A stretch of 64,000 bases of DNA, taken from NCBI GenBank assembly GCA_038380795.1, contig CM076266.1, positions 39,268,425 to 39,332,424 of the forward strand, read 5' to 3'. The position numbers were made by a program, and so were the translations under genes. This DNA comes from Pyrocephalus nanus (lineage: Eukaryota > Chordata > Aves > Passeriformes > Tyrannidae). Below the pieces are notes generated by a model. It did not search any database and had not been told where the DNA came from. It worked only from the letters and a program-made list of their open reading frames with translations. Of the stretch, positions 14,026 to 27,315 are shown one piece after another (the first letter of the stretch is position 1; each line of letters starts with the position of its first letter).

Positions 14026-14042
14026 TTTTTTTTTTTTTTTTA
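14026..14042 (+). repeat. Poly-T run
   Basis: A homopolymer of about 17 T lies in PALS2 intron 1. No retroelement body is recognised beside it. Confidence 0.9.
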
Positions 14043-16767
14043 TATCTAGCAAACACTGCCTTGGTTCTCATTCTTCTAACCTAAAGAGGGCAATTTTCTC
14101 CCCTACAGAGGACAACTTCTCCACTCCTATACTGACCGGGAAAGAAGCAAGCCTGGCATAACTTCCCTGTACCTCTTCCACTCTGCATCTTTTTTCAATA
14201 CAGACAGTCAGAACTGCACAAAATATTTTAGATGAAAGTCTCATGAGTGACTTGCCCAACACCCGAAATCTTCCCTTTCTACTGATACAGATAGATAGTA
14301 AGATCTATTTTGTCCTTATATCATACTGTCAGCTTAATCTACTGGTGTGTCACAAAACAGTATAAAAGATCATTCTGAACCTCGCTCTTCTCCAAACCTT
14401 AATTTTGTAGCTCAACAAAGTATCCTCTTTCTTCAGTGAAAACACTACAAGTATATTTTGTCCACCTATTACTCTAGGCTTCAAATCAGCTTTGGGCACT
14501 TTGGTTTTGATGCTCCTTTGCTTCAGTGAAAATGCTTAGACAACAAAATCCACCAGAAACCACACATCATCCAGATACTACTGTTGCTTTAAACACAACT
14601 TCCTTCTAGGTTTAAGTGCAGGAGCCACTGAGGAATTCTAACAATAAGGAATTTTATGATGAAGAGTTTTGATATCAAGTGAAGCAAGGCTGTGTTATAA
14701 CGCATTCTCAGACTTATTTCATAACAACAGCAGAATGCTTTTCTAAATGAAAGCGTCCAAACACAGCACTTTCAGAATCTGATTGCTCCATTATGACTCA
14801 GCCACTTCAAAAAGTACACCTATGCCCTTTTAACACATCACACCCATATATTAACATTTCATGCATGCCCTATTTCAGCCTTCTGTTACTGTGAAGTACT
14901 TACTAAATTATCCTTTCCAACCCAAAACACTGGAGTATTTACATTAGATCTGTATCAATGCATGCCTAAAAATATTTCTGAGATTCTATTATAGATGCTA
15001 CACAAACATTTGAGAATCGCTCAATAAATGTAGATGCAGAAAACAGAAACATGAGACAGCTTTTTGGAGCACAAAATAAATTAAAGCACTTTAGAAAATA
15101 CTTAGACTATCTCAACATATTCTTTAATAGAGAATGAAAAATATATTTGGTTATATCTAGCCCATTTTTCTATAGAAGGCAGAAGATCCACCATACAGAA
15201 CTTCCACAGGGAAGTTTCCAGTTAATTTAGAATCAACTTAATTTCACACAATTTTCCACTGCAGCCCAGCTTGAAGGTGAAAATTTCAGAGGGGATGAAT
15301 CTGCAAAATTTATAAATTTTAAATTAAATTATCTCTGTCCCAGAACCTCAGTTTTCAATTTACATTATCATTTTCCAGGAGTTTCATTTGCAGTTCATTC
15401 CTAAACTCTAATGCTCCCACTTCCACTAAACTCTCTCATGCAAGCACTCCCCATCTCTGCCCTAACAAACTTATTAGGAAGCAGTAAAAGCAATTTGCTA
15501 AATTAATTATGCTATAGTTCAGGGTGACTTGCGACAGGAAAAGAGAAAAATGTTTGCTTCACTAACCTTGTCATATGACATAGTTCTTGTTTATTCTAAG
15601 GACACAGCTAAAGCTTTACCTAAAAAGAAAATTTCCAAAACACACTTGGGAGTGTTAGCAGTGATGTAGTAGATTTAAAATGGCTTTTCCTAATTTTTTT
15701 GCAGAACAACACTGCTGATGTTTCTAAATAGTGGAAAAATACCACATAAAACCTTTGTACTTTAAAACAGAGATGGCAAAACATGATGGCTTGTTAAAGG
15801 TTTACTTGACCTGCAGGAATGCCCAAAACACATCTCTGTCCTTCCCTAGTTAAGAGACTCTAATCTAAACTTTTGTTTCAATTTAATGCAGTTGAGATTT
15901 ACACAATTGCATATTCGTTATCCTCAGCAGTCACCTGCCTTTAGTTCTTTGAAGAGTATGTTCAAGAACCTTGGAAAAGGAATAAAAAGATCACCTTGAC
16001 ACTCATATTTTGAAGGGAACTGAAAAACTCCATGCAGTAAGTTACGCTGCCCTTCTTCTTGTGTTTCACCTTCCGAACTACTTCCCCACATTATGCTATC
16101 AGGATTTATTTACAATTGCAAATGCTTAATGAGAAATGGGAAATCTAATTTCAATTTAATAATATCTAGGCACAATAACGGGGGGGGGGAAGTTCTTTCT
16201 AGTGGTCTTGGGGCAGCTTGCATTAAGAACTACATGTTTTTAAGGAAATTGCCACTTTGAATGTTCACCACCTTCACTTTAAAGTCAATTTCCAACTTAG
16301 TGCTGTAAACCCTGGATGACAGTGTTCTGTGTCATATAAGGTGTGCACAGGCAGTGAAACTGACATGTTGGAAATTTTCTACTCCATTTCCTCAGAATAC
16401 CAAGTTTGGTTTCATTAAGTTTTGCCTAGGAACTTCTGAATTTTTAGTCATGTACCCTGTCACCTCAACTGAAGCAAAACCAGACAACTTTTAAGTAAAA
16501 GCTCACAGTGAATAACTTGTGACCAAATAGTTACAATTTTTCTAATTACACCATCAGTTTTAAACATTGTTCCATTCCCCTCTTTCTTTGGAAAGCCTTG
16601 GTTGCCCCTGAGCTTCACATTGCCCACCAGGATTCTCACTTCAGTTTATTTCTCTTCTCTTCTCTGATAGCAGCAATTATTCAAGTATATACTTCCACTC
16701 ACTCACTTTACACAAATCACTCGATTACTGTTGCACAAGCAAAGTCCTGGATGTTTTAAGTTCAAAT

Positions 16768-16830
16768 GTTTTCTTTTTTTTTTGTTTTCTTTTTTTTTTT
16801 TTTTGTTTTTGTTTTTGTTTTTGTTTTTTT
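16768..16830 (+). repeat. T-rich tract with TTTTTG repeats
   Basis: Long T runs are interrupted by single G or C and end in four TTTTTG units. On the minus strand it reads as A-rich with CAAAAA units, like the tail of an inserted retroelement, but the sequence beside it (16,831-17,100) is not one I recognise. It lies in PALS2 intron 1. Confidence 0.85.
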
Positions 16831-17766
16831 CCCAAAAGAAGTACTAAAAAATGCTAAGACAGCTGAACTTTTCTTCTTGGACAAGAAGAAACTCGGTTAA
16901 GAATCATGTCTGTCAAGGCTTTTTATCATTTTCTCAGACAAGCAAATTGCTGTAAATCTGGAAGTAGAGATGTCTAAAACTACAACTTTTGCTTATTACA
17001 TGATCTCTTTTATAACGTCTTCTCTTGTAAAAATAAGGCCATGATGGAACTTGGCTTTTTGACTGCATCTGAACCGTGAGAAAGTCTATAGAGGGGGAAA
17101 TAAAAAAGAAAAACTTTTAAGATAATGTCTTTCTTGACTTCAAACTGAAATTTCTGTTTCTTAAAAGCATCTTATATATATCCCCTCTTCAAACCTATTT
17201 ATGCTGAAGCAATAAAAGCCACATTATCTTCGCTTTCACTCAAGTCCCTTTGTTTTGTTGTTTCCCCAGACTGCTTAGGGGTCTCAGAGAAAGGGGTGGG
17301 AGCAGAGAAGAGCAGAAGATACTGGTACAAACAAGAACCTCACTGTTTTTTTACAACAGAACCTCTCAGATTCACACAAGTTTTGAAGCCCAGTTACCTG
17401 GGTATTGGTAGCCAGAACCACTTACTAATGCCATCAACAGAAAAGAGCTGGAAATAGCCTATTAAAGTCCTCCCGTGCACAATCAGAAATGGTAGGTTAG
17501 AGACCCCGATTCTCTGTCCCCAGCCTTGGAATTTCATTGCAACAGATAAATAATTCTATGTTTCAGCTTTTCCACAAGAAGGTTTTATGAAGTCTGGGTC
17601 CTGACCTGGAGAAGAGCAACTGCTTTGCCAACCATCTTCAGCATGGCAACTGAGAGGACTCCCTCCTCACACTGTGTGAGTTCTCACAGCAGTCAGTCCC
17701 ATCCATGGTAGTTTCTGCTTATTATATTCTCCATTTTCCCAGAAGAGTATTGGGCCTGAGAGCAAT

Positions 17767-17784
17767 TAAAAAAAAAAAAAAAAA
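17767..17784 (+). repeat. Poly-A run
   Basis: A homopolymer of about 18 A lies in PALS2 intron 1. No attached retroelement is recognised. Confidence 0.9.
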
Positions 17785-20700
17785 GCAGTGTAACCTCCTA
17801 CAGATAAATTGGTTCTTTGGACACAACTAGCTTTAAGACTGTGGAATAATTTAACATGAAATTACCCTCAAGTCCCCAAGAAAACTTGAGAGGGCAATGA
17901 TGTCTTTTTCCATAACGCTAAGATACCAGCGCTCCCTGGGTGTTATAAGGTCAAAAAGTCATTAATGACATTCATAACTTCTGGCAACAAAGAAAACAAG
18001 TCCTATCTCAGCTGAGAGGTTATGCAGCACACAAGGTAGTAAGAAATAGATGGAGTAGTCACTGTCTCATGCAAATCTGGCACTGAAGTCAAATGGCCTT
18101 ATTCTTCCTTAGAATTTTGAAAGGTCTGAAACAAAACACAGTCTAAGAATGCATTTTCAGAAAATGTAAATTCATCTTTGTAGAGAGGAGATCAATCTGT
18201 TATTTTTCAAATAATCAACTATATTTCTTTTGTTTTCTAGTACACTGTTCCTGAGGACATGCCCAAAACTCAAATGAAATCTTGAGTTTGCTTCCACTTT
18301 TCAGAAACCCTATCTGATAACATGGCCCCCAGTAGACCTGTAAACATTCCACTTGTCATGTGGTTTAGGAACATGTCCTACACTCAGGACAGAATATGGC
18401 TGACTGTTTCTACTCAAAGAGCTGCTGATATTTTTAAGTACCCAGCCTTGCACTTCCCTAAATCAACAGAACCTGATAGCTCAGTTACATGCATCCCACA
18501 AGTCAGCTACTCGTGTGTGCTAAGCTGTAAGGTCACATGCTGGACTTTAGCTTGGTTTTTGGTCCACTGATGAGGGAAAAATAGGTTGAACAAACAGATC
18601 TAATAAAGTAAACTCCATGCAGGTAGACTGCCAGAACGTCTGCCCCTGGACAGATCCAGTGGCACACTAACAAAGGCACAAGCCCAGCAGCCTGGTGAGC
18701 ACCCACTGCATTGCTAGTCCACCTACTAACATCAATCTGCTCGTAGAGAGATGCATTAGGAGCATCAGATCTTCATGCTGAAACTTCCTTTGGAATAGTC
18801 AGTTTGGACGAGCCCTTAGCAATAATAACACCATATTGCTTGGAGATTTACTTTTTTATTAGCATAACAGCCTTTCTACAAATAAAGCTTACTGACGGCA
18901 CCAAGTATTTCTCTACAGAAACTTGTCGTGGTAGAAAATAGCAATCACACTTGATCCCATAAGAAGGAATTTGTGTTCAATGACTGAAGCAGTTGAAATG
19001 TGAAAGAAGCTTTCTCAACTGCAGAAACTCTGGCAGAGATTTTGTTTCTCCAAATACAGTGTCAGGATTTAAATACCACATCACTTCTCAGCATAAGTTC
19101 AGACCCAGACAAGCCAACTTTCACACAGAAGAAATCAACACTTGCTTTTTAATACCAGAGAGACTGGTTTGAATGAGCTCCTGCCAGTAGTTCAAAAAAG
19201 AAGCCAGGTGTCTGTACTGAAAAATTCTTTTCACAAATTAATTACCATCCCCCTGTTCAGAACAATGGACGTCAAAGGTTATGAAGGATAAAGATACAAT
19301 CAAGCATGCATCACATTGGCTCAAGACAGGATTAAATTATGGTTGAAAGGCTAGAGAATTAAATAGTCTCATGATAATTTTTTTATATACATTCTAAGTA
19401 CTTGAAATTCACAATGCAATTACATAAAATTCACATGTGTTCAAAACTGATCTTCCTGTGCTAAATAAATGAATTGTTAGCATATCAAACACGTCAAAGC
19501 AGAGTGCACCAAAAAAACCCTGTAGTTTTCTGGTCTCGTGAGCAAACCAGAAACTTCAATATGAACTGAAAAACATTCTCATCCATTCTGAACACCATAC
19601 TAACAACAAGATACTGTGGAACCCTTCCCCTAAAGACTTTTTACCAAAGCCTCACAGACAGCACTGTCTGTCAGTTTTCCTAATTTTTTAATGAAGTCCA
19701 TCACTCAGCAGACAGTTTTTGTTCCAGACAGATACCTGAACCAACCAGGTATCTTTCTGTGATAAAGGAACATTCACACAACGCTGTATGTGCACACGTC
19801 AGAGCTCTCATTTTAAATTATCAGGAAGACTATCTCAAGTTCAAGACTTAATAAAATAAATAAATCAATACAGTAATTCTACCAGCCTTGCTCTTCAGTT
19901 ACGGGGCTTTCTAAGAAGAGGTAGATACAGATTTTTCGGTATGACAGAAACAGAAAAACAATGCAAAGACTGACAAGATGAGAAGTGCACAGTGCAGCAC
20001 AGCTGCAAGACTACCACAAATTTGAAGCATGGAATTATCACTGCAACTGCATACAAGACATTCTTGCTTTCCCCAAACAGTTTTACTTGAATCTACAGCA
20101 CTCACAGCAAAGCAAAGCCAATGACACACAGTGTCCTATGACTTCTGAGGAAGGGAAACAGATTCCACAAAAGACATATACCACCACAAGAACATCCCAA
20201 ACAAACTTACAGACACATCACTTCTGACACTTTGTAAAAGATGCCTCTAGGAAAACTGACTTTAATCCTTTGAAGGTTTTTTGGATTATATTTTGGAAGT
20301 TGTGGAAAAGTATATTTTAATCAGTTTAGACACTACTGAGATGCAGAAATTCAAGATCATCTTAGTGTCAGATTATCTCTCATGGGTTTTTTTGCAGTCA
20401 TCTTTTCCAGTTTATACCAGCCATCATAACTCATGCATATGCACACACCCCAACATCACTGCTTAAAATATTTAGCCAAAATTTAAACCCTACCATACAC
20501 AAAAAAGTTGATCATCTCTCCAACACAGAAATAAATAAAACTAAAATTTTATTTGAGACCCAAAATCCCAAACACTTATTTAATAGTGAATTATTTGAAA
20601 ATTTATTGAATAAAAGGGAAAAAATGGCTGGAAAGTAGGCAACACATTATGATGAAGTTAGAAAAACTAGATACAAAAAAGGAGTGGATCAGAAGGAAAA

Positions 20701-23008
20701 AGAAAAAATGTGGAATTTCTTATAATGTGTTCCACCTGATGGCCCAGGAAACCACACCTGGTCTGTCACTTTTTAACACAGTCTAGCACTAAAACATGGT
20801 GCTTACACCATGCTGGAAGGAGTGTTTAAAGGGGACTGTCACCTGCTCCTCCTGTCTTCATGTACACCACCTGACACCTCTACCTGGAAGATGACATTAC
20901 ACGTCTTCCTTGATGAGAAAGAAAGGGAAGTTCCCAAAGCTGAGTAGGTTCAACTTGCCACTCATTGTGCTCCTCTTTCAGCCTGCTGCCTTTAAAAAAG
21001 TTGGGTTAGACAGTATTAGAGAGAAATAGAATTTGCTAAAATATTATTGGAAAGCATTTAATTGTATGTTTGCCTGCAAGCAAGTAGTCCCTGTGACTTC
21101 AAAGTTAAGGCGTCTGTTAAAGTTGGTTTAGGGAATTATGCCAGAAAAAAAAAAAAAAGGCAAAAAGAAAGTGACCTACTTGAATGAAAGACTCATTTGG
21201 AGGTTTTTAAGTTCAGATCCCCTCAAAATAGGCTGACAAGAGGTATTTGCATATATTTCCTTCAGTACGAACTGTGAAATGTCACATAGTATAACTCTTG
21301 ATTAACCCATTTGGTTCATATATATTCAAGGTATTTTCCACTCTCCTTCCATTCACTGTATATTTCTGTTCACTCAAGAAAGTACTCCTAATGTTTCCTA
21401 AGTATACAAAAATGCTTAAGAAACAGAAGAAAATCAAAATGGCAGCTTAGCTGCAGAAAAAGCATGAGCAGTTTGATTAAAAACAACCTGTGTTATAGAC
21501 ATTTAGAGATTTTTCTAACAGTTTAAATTCTATTTTAAAGTAAGATGGCCAGGATTTAGAGTCCTCATGACTCCTCACTTCTTTTGCCTTCCTTATCTTT
21601 TTAACTCAGCCAGAAGCTGCCAGTGAACTCTAAAAACTACGTAACAGAAGCTTTAGCAGGATTCTAATTTTGGTCACAGATAACCAAGTATAGCAATTCT
21701 AGACAATATTAGCTGAAATTTATGATGCATTCAACATCTTCAGATGTGCAAGAGTATTTTTGGGCATCACTTGAAAAGACAATATTCAATGTACAGCTGG
21801 TAAATTTTACTTCTCTTTTTTCTCCTATTTCTATATAAGAAGTATATGCATGCTGCACTTTATAATAAATTTTTTTTCCAAAGGATTTACTTCTTCAGCA
21901 AGAGAAAACACAAGTCTGTTCAAGTCTCACTTATTATACCTAGTTTTGAGAGAAGTTAGCTATACCATTGTCATTTCTCTGAGCAAGATGTATCAATAAT
22001 TAGAGGAAAACCTGCCCTCCTGGTGCAACTTGGGATAAGAAACATCAGTCATTTTCTTTTCTGAACGCCACTGTTACATTATTTCTAAACTAAATTTAAA
22101 AAAAAAGAATCCCCCATAATTATTTGTTTGTTTTACCTACCACTATCAAACTCTCTTCTCACAAGAAGAAAGAGCACCTCCAAAAGCTTAGATCAAGTTC
22201 TTGGTAATGGAACTGCTCTTAGTGGTATACACTTCTGCATTCCACTTAGGCCAAAGTGGGGGTTTGCCAGTGATTACACTTCTTCTTAAAAGGTAATAGG
22301 AAAGTCACCTTGAAAAAGTATTTTTTAAAACTTTTTTAGACAACTGTATTGGGACAGTGCTTTTTTATTGCCTCTTCAACTGACTGATGAAAGGATCAAA
22401 CATGAGAACTCTGACTTTTACCAACAAGTGAAAAGACAACATACCGAAAATAAGCGGAAAGAGCTCTTTACATATCTCTGAGTCCTTGACACCACATTTC
22501 CAACAGGTAGTAGAAACTGTCTCTATAGTACTAAGCTGTTATTCTGCTTGGATTCTAAGATCTCACATTAAGCTGATTTCACTTAACAAAATACATCCCC
22601 TGTTCACAATTAACACAAGGAGGTCTAGAACTCCTGACTCCATCCTTCTTACTGGCATCAGAGGACTGAATCTAGAAGCTTAAAAGTCTTTCCTTATTAC
22701 TGTAAACTTGGAAGTGTTTTCCAAGTAACACTGAATGTAACAAACTGCTCACTACCTGTAGAATGACTGAAGTAAGTGAAAGATGAGCCAGTTGCTACAG
22801 TTTGTTCCCAGTTCTCCATACAGATGCGGACAATGAGAGGAGAGACTTTAAGAAAATTTTTTTAAATTACAGCGATCTCAAACAGTGATCTGTTTCCATA
22901 TTATCTTTGCATTTCCACAGATCAGTTGAAGATGCTACCAGGTACAGGATACCATACTGTCAGTCTAACTTGAAAGAGCACTTTTACTGCTAATCCAGAA
23001 GTCTTAGC

Positions 23009-23062
23009 TTATCAGCACAGACATGTAAGTTATCACCTATTATCAGCACCGATATGTAAGTT
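23009..23062 (+). repeat. Tandem duplication, 31-base period
   Basis: A 23-base segment (TTATCAGCAC then GA, C or T, ATGTAAGTT) occurs at 23009-23031 and again at 23040-23062 with two differences. It appears to be a simple local duplication within intron 1. Confidence 0.8.
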
Positions 23063-23945
23063 CAAAGGGCTCAGTGACCAATCAACCCAAAATTCAAACT
23101 ATTAAATTGTTATTCCTTTAGTCCCATCACACACACAGCATCATTCTTTGTTCATTAAAACCTCACACTAAAAGCAGAAGAACCTTTAAATCCACACCAG
23201 GATCTTGGCCAAAGCTAGGTCCAACCTCACACAGGGCACCAGCAGCAGTCAGATTTCTGGAGAGAAGGGAAATACGTAAAGGCATACAGGCTCCAGTGTT
23301 TGGAGGCTAAACATCTATTTCTGCTGTTCCACCTGGACACGTCATTAGGCAGAATGGAGCAATGGCCAACCAAAGAACAATCTGTGGGCATCCTGGTCAG
23401 TCTGACATGCTTCCTAAACTAATATTTGGGTAATCATTAATCTGTTGTAAACTTGCCACCAGCTCTGTTTCCAAAACAAGACCTAGCACTGGCTCAATCT
23501 TCACTGTAGGCTACAATGATACACGTATCACATCTCTGTTATCAAGCACTTCAGTGAAAACTCACGTCAATTATTTAAAGAAACTAAACAGTAATCCAAT
23601 CCAAGGATAAGAGTTTCTCATGTTTAATCAAACAGATCTCCAGTGCTCAGTAGCAATTTATGTATGAATACTAGTCCATTAGGAAGTTGAGACTAGTTTT
23701 GAAATGGAAGCATCTTAAACAGCATAAGCAATCCACAAACTTAATTTGATTCAAAAAATCTTCAAGTTAAATATTAGCTGGATTCTCAGAGATTACCTGG
23801 GAAAAAAGTTATGCATGCTTACTTTGCTTTTATGCTTTCCAAGACAGCTCACAGATGCTGGGTTTCGTGTTTAGAGATAAGTGCTCTTTTTATATACAGA
23901 CATGCATCTTAACACATATATATAAAACACCATATTTTATTAAAA

Positions 23946-23985
23946 ATATTCTCTTTTTATATATATATACATATATGCATACAGT
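23946..23985 (+). repeat. TA/TATG simple repeat
   Basis: An interrupted TATATATA tract with ACATATATGCATA follows a similar TATATA run near 23,920. It is AT-rich low-complexity intronic sequence. Confidence 0.75.
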
Positions 23986-26900
23986 TGCATGCACACATAC
24001 AAGCAAAATAAAATAAACGTATTTTTTAAAGCACATTTAAAGGACTGAACTGGCACTTACAACCAATTACTGCTAACCACCCTGTTCAGCTCAAATGGGT
24101 AATACCTTAACACAGAGCAAGATCACATCAAACAGGAGAAAGGTCTTTCTTCAGTGCAATGTTAGGGAAATGGAATCTTTTTCTTACAGGTAGCCATACC
24201 CATAGCTGCTAACCTGGGCCTGGTATTGTAGTTCATCCTCTTGCACTTACATTGGCTCCTTAATGACTTCTAGAAAAGCAGAGAAAGTGTGGCAAGTGTG
24301 TTATCTGTTGTTTACAAAGGGATGGACTTCCTGGAGACCTTACACCTTTAGCATTATCAGTCATTCTGCTGTCTTAGTTTTCAATCCTCTCTGCAAAGCT
24401 ATCAGATCTTTTTGGAAGCTGTTAATGTGCAGGCCCAGGGCAATTACATAAGATGTTATTTTAGTCACGAACAACGCATCAAATTTTGGATTCTGACACT
24501 GTTGCAGATTAGCACAATGAAATTCTTCACCAGTTTTTGAATAATGATGTCTAGGCACTCAGGGACTATTTAATGCTTTTTTGTTCCTATCTAGAAGCTG
24601 AATTTAAGGCTATCCAGACATTAAATTTTCTGGCTCCAGCTTCTTCTCATCAAGAGACATCCATGACTTCTGCCATCTTGAAAATCTGCTCAGAGAGAAT
24701 GTTAACAGGAGCTCCTTGTAGACTCTGAATGGTTTCACAAGTTGCACTGCATGCTGGAAAAGAGTCAGATGGACCTTCAGTCTGATCCAATGAGGTCTTA
24801 TTATTTGAAAACCTACTGTATTAAAGAGCACCAAAATATTTTCAGGTTTGCAATGGACTCAGGTGTTATGTCAGGCTGTACGACAACTCCTGCATTAGTA
24901 TATAACACTCCTGCACTTTGATACCAGATTCCAACTACAGAACTAAAATGAACTGCCTCTACAGATATCTTGGCTATTCCTCTATTCAACACAACCAGAA
25001 AGTCATGTCCTGAGACCTCCTAACATCAGATTTCCTTCTATATCAAAACAGCACTATATTATCAAACAATGAGCTTCACTAACAAATTCTCTCATTTAGT
25101 GTTTAAGTGTACTGCTACTTTTTAAAGTAAGCAAAATCCAAACAGAAACAAGTCATTTATATAAAAGCATTTGCATTTTGGAATTAGTGTCCCACAGCGG
25201 TTCACAGTCATCTATCCAGAGATTTGCACTTCCTGCTGAAGTTCATGAAAAAAATGGGAAAAACATTTTCTCGACTGAGTATCTCCCACGACTGACTCTG
25301 CTTCTCCATTTTTTCATTCTGACTGGCTTTCTGTCCCAAGATTTTGTAATAGAGGTAAAAGTAGAGACTTGTTTTATTCATGCAGCTTACTGCCAGACTA
25401 CTTGAAAGGTTTGCAAATGCAGAACTCTGGAAATACAGATTTAACAAAAACATTGCTCTATCTAGACTTGGTTAAATGTCACAGCTGAAAGATTTAGTGT
25501 GCTTACTCTCTGCTTATTAAGTAAATATTTCCAGTATTTTCAAATTAAGAAACTCTACAACTGTGACTAAATGAATACAATATAAGCTGTATGAAGCTGA
25601 GAAGTAGAGCAGATACTTACCTGAAGGAAATAAAGTTACAGATAAAAAAAAAGTTAATGTAACCTTTCAAATGCAAGTACTCTTAGCTCTCTGAATCTAG
25701 TAATAAGGAAGAATAGCAAGCATTAAAAGTGATCTGAATTTTGAAGTAATTACAGAAAAATAAAACTAAATGTATTAACTCACCCTGGAGGAAAAACCAG
25801 AGTAATCTAATTCAAACTAGTCTATAGCTGTCCAGAGAGATTACCTTCTGGAAGTACAGTAATTATATTTGTAAAGTAAAATCACTTATGCCTGGGCTAG
25901 GGAGGCCCAAGGGATTTTATTTTTTTATTATTATTTGAAATGTGTAAAACCCTCACAATGACATACATACTGAGAAAAGACCTTTGTGTACCAAAGTACA
26001 CATTCTGTGTAAGGGCCTTTCTTGGTGATGGCAAACAGATACACATAACTGGTAAGACTGTATCGCACCAGATGTCAAGTATGAACTGACATTCCGTTGC
26101 ACTTTTCCATACAGTGCCCATACATTCTAAGCTGAGTAGCTGAATTGCTCTGGAACTTCTTATAAAAGTACTTCTTGCCAAATTAGTAATTATACTAATT
26201 TTTATAATTTTAAAGAAAGAATTCCTGTGGGTTTCACTGAAAGCTTCTCTATGTAGGTTTTTGCCAGTACCTTACAAACAGGATTACTTTAAAAAGAAAA
26301 CTAAACACTCTATTCTTATGAACTCAAACTTACTTAATGAAGTGTTTTATTTCAACAACTCCAGTTAATAGCAAGACCTAAGAGGATCATTCTGACTGTC
26401 TGACTGTGACATAAAACTGTTTCAAAATAGTTTGGTGGCTTTATGGAGAAACAAGGTGTATGGTCAAACTAGGCCTAACCTTATGTCTTGTCTAAAAAAA
26501 CACCTCTACTAGAAGCCAGAGCTTAATTTCTGAACAGTTCAAATGAAACAAAGTAAAACAATACTAGAAACCTGAAATCATGTATGAAACATCTATAAAA
26601 CCTTGGAATCTCAAATTACTTATGACAATACGCCTTGAGACCTTCCACTTTATTAGGAGTCCAGCTGCTGAATAGTCCACCCTTCTTTTCTGCTTCCTAC
26701 TCATTAGTAGCCATGAAGTTCTTCCTTCAGAAGGTCCCTGCTGTGTTCCTGAACAGCATGGAATCTGACTTAAGACTGAGAACTGTAATGGTAAACTTGG
26801 TAAGAACTACACATTTCATTCTGCTGCTGTCTAGTTAGTCCATGCTGTTTGCAGAGCTATTAGCCAAGATGTGACAGTTAAATGTGCACACTTCAATTCA

Positions 26901-27164
26901 TAGCTAATAAATTCCATTCAGCAGTAAACTTGCATGCTTCCAGGTAACAGCACAAACAGTCCCAGCAAAGAGACTGCACCAATCTCCTCAACTAATAGAT
27001 TACTAGATGGGAGAGTCACTTCTTGATCCAGCTACCAGAGCAAGCCTTCTAACTGCATCACGTTTTGGCTACACCAGATTTTATTTTTTTTTTAAGTATT
27101 TATCTACCTATTTGTTAAGAGGCCCCGGCTTATTAATCAGTGTAATCAGTTAAGCAAGCAGGCA

Positions 27165-27315
27165 CCCGCAAACCGGAGCTGGCTCCTGTCACCCACCCCG
27201 AGCAGTGGCTCCGGTAGCCCCGGGCGCGTCCCGGTGCCGCTGTCCCGCAGTGGCCACTGGAGGGCGCGCTCGAGCCACCTTTCTGAGGAGACCCGGCGCG
27301 TTCGGGCTCTACACT
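27165..27315. promoter_or_regulatory. Isolated GC-rich CpG patch inside PALS2 intron 1
   Basis: About 150 bases with dense CG dinucleotides (CCCCGGGCGCGTCCCGG, AGGGCGCGCTCGAG, ACCCGGCGCGTTCGGG) stand alone in an AT-rich intron, 6 kb from the main CpG island. The patch contains the CTCF-like motif at 27251. It could be an insulator or enhancer that stays unmethylated, or a minor alternative promoter. A minus-strand donor-like GGGGTGGGTGAC lies at its left side. Confidence 0.55.
27251..27269 (+). promoter_or_regulatory. CTCF-like binding motif
   Basis: The sequence TGGCCACTGGAGGGCGCGC can be laid over the vertebrate CTCF core TGGCCACYAGRGGGCGCTA, with mismatches confined to the A at position 9 and the last two bases. 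It is in plus orientation inside the CpG patch. Binding is inferred from the motif; CTCF occupancy needs ChIP data. Confidence 0.6.
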
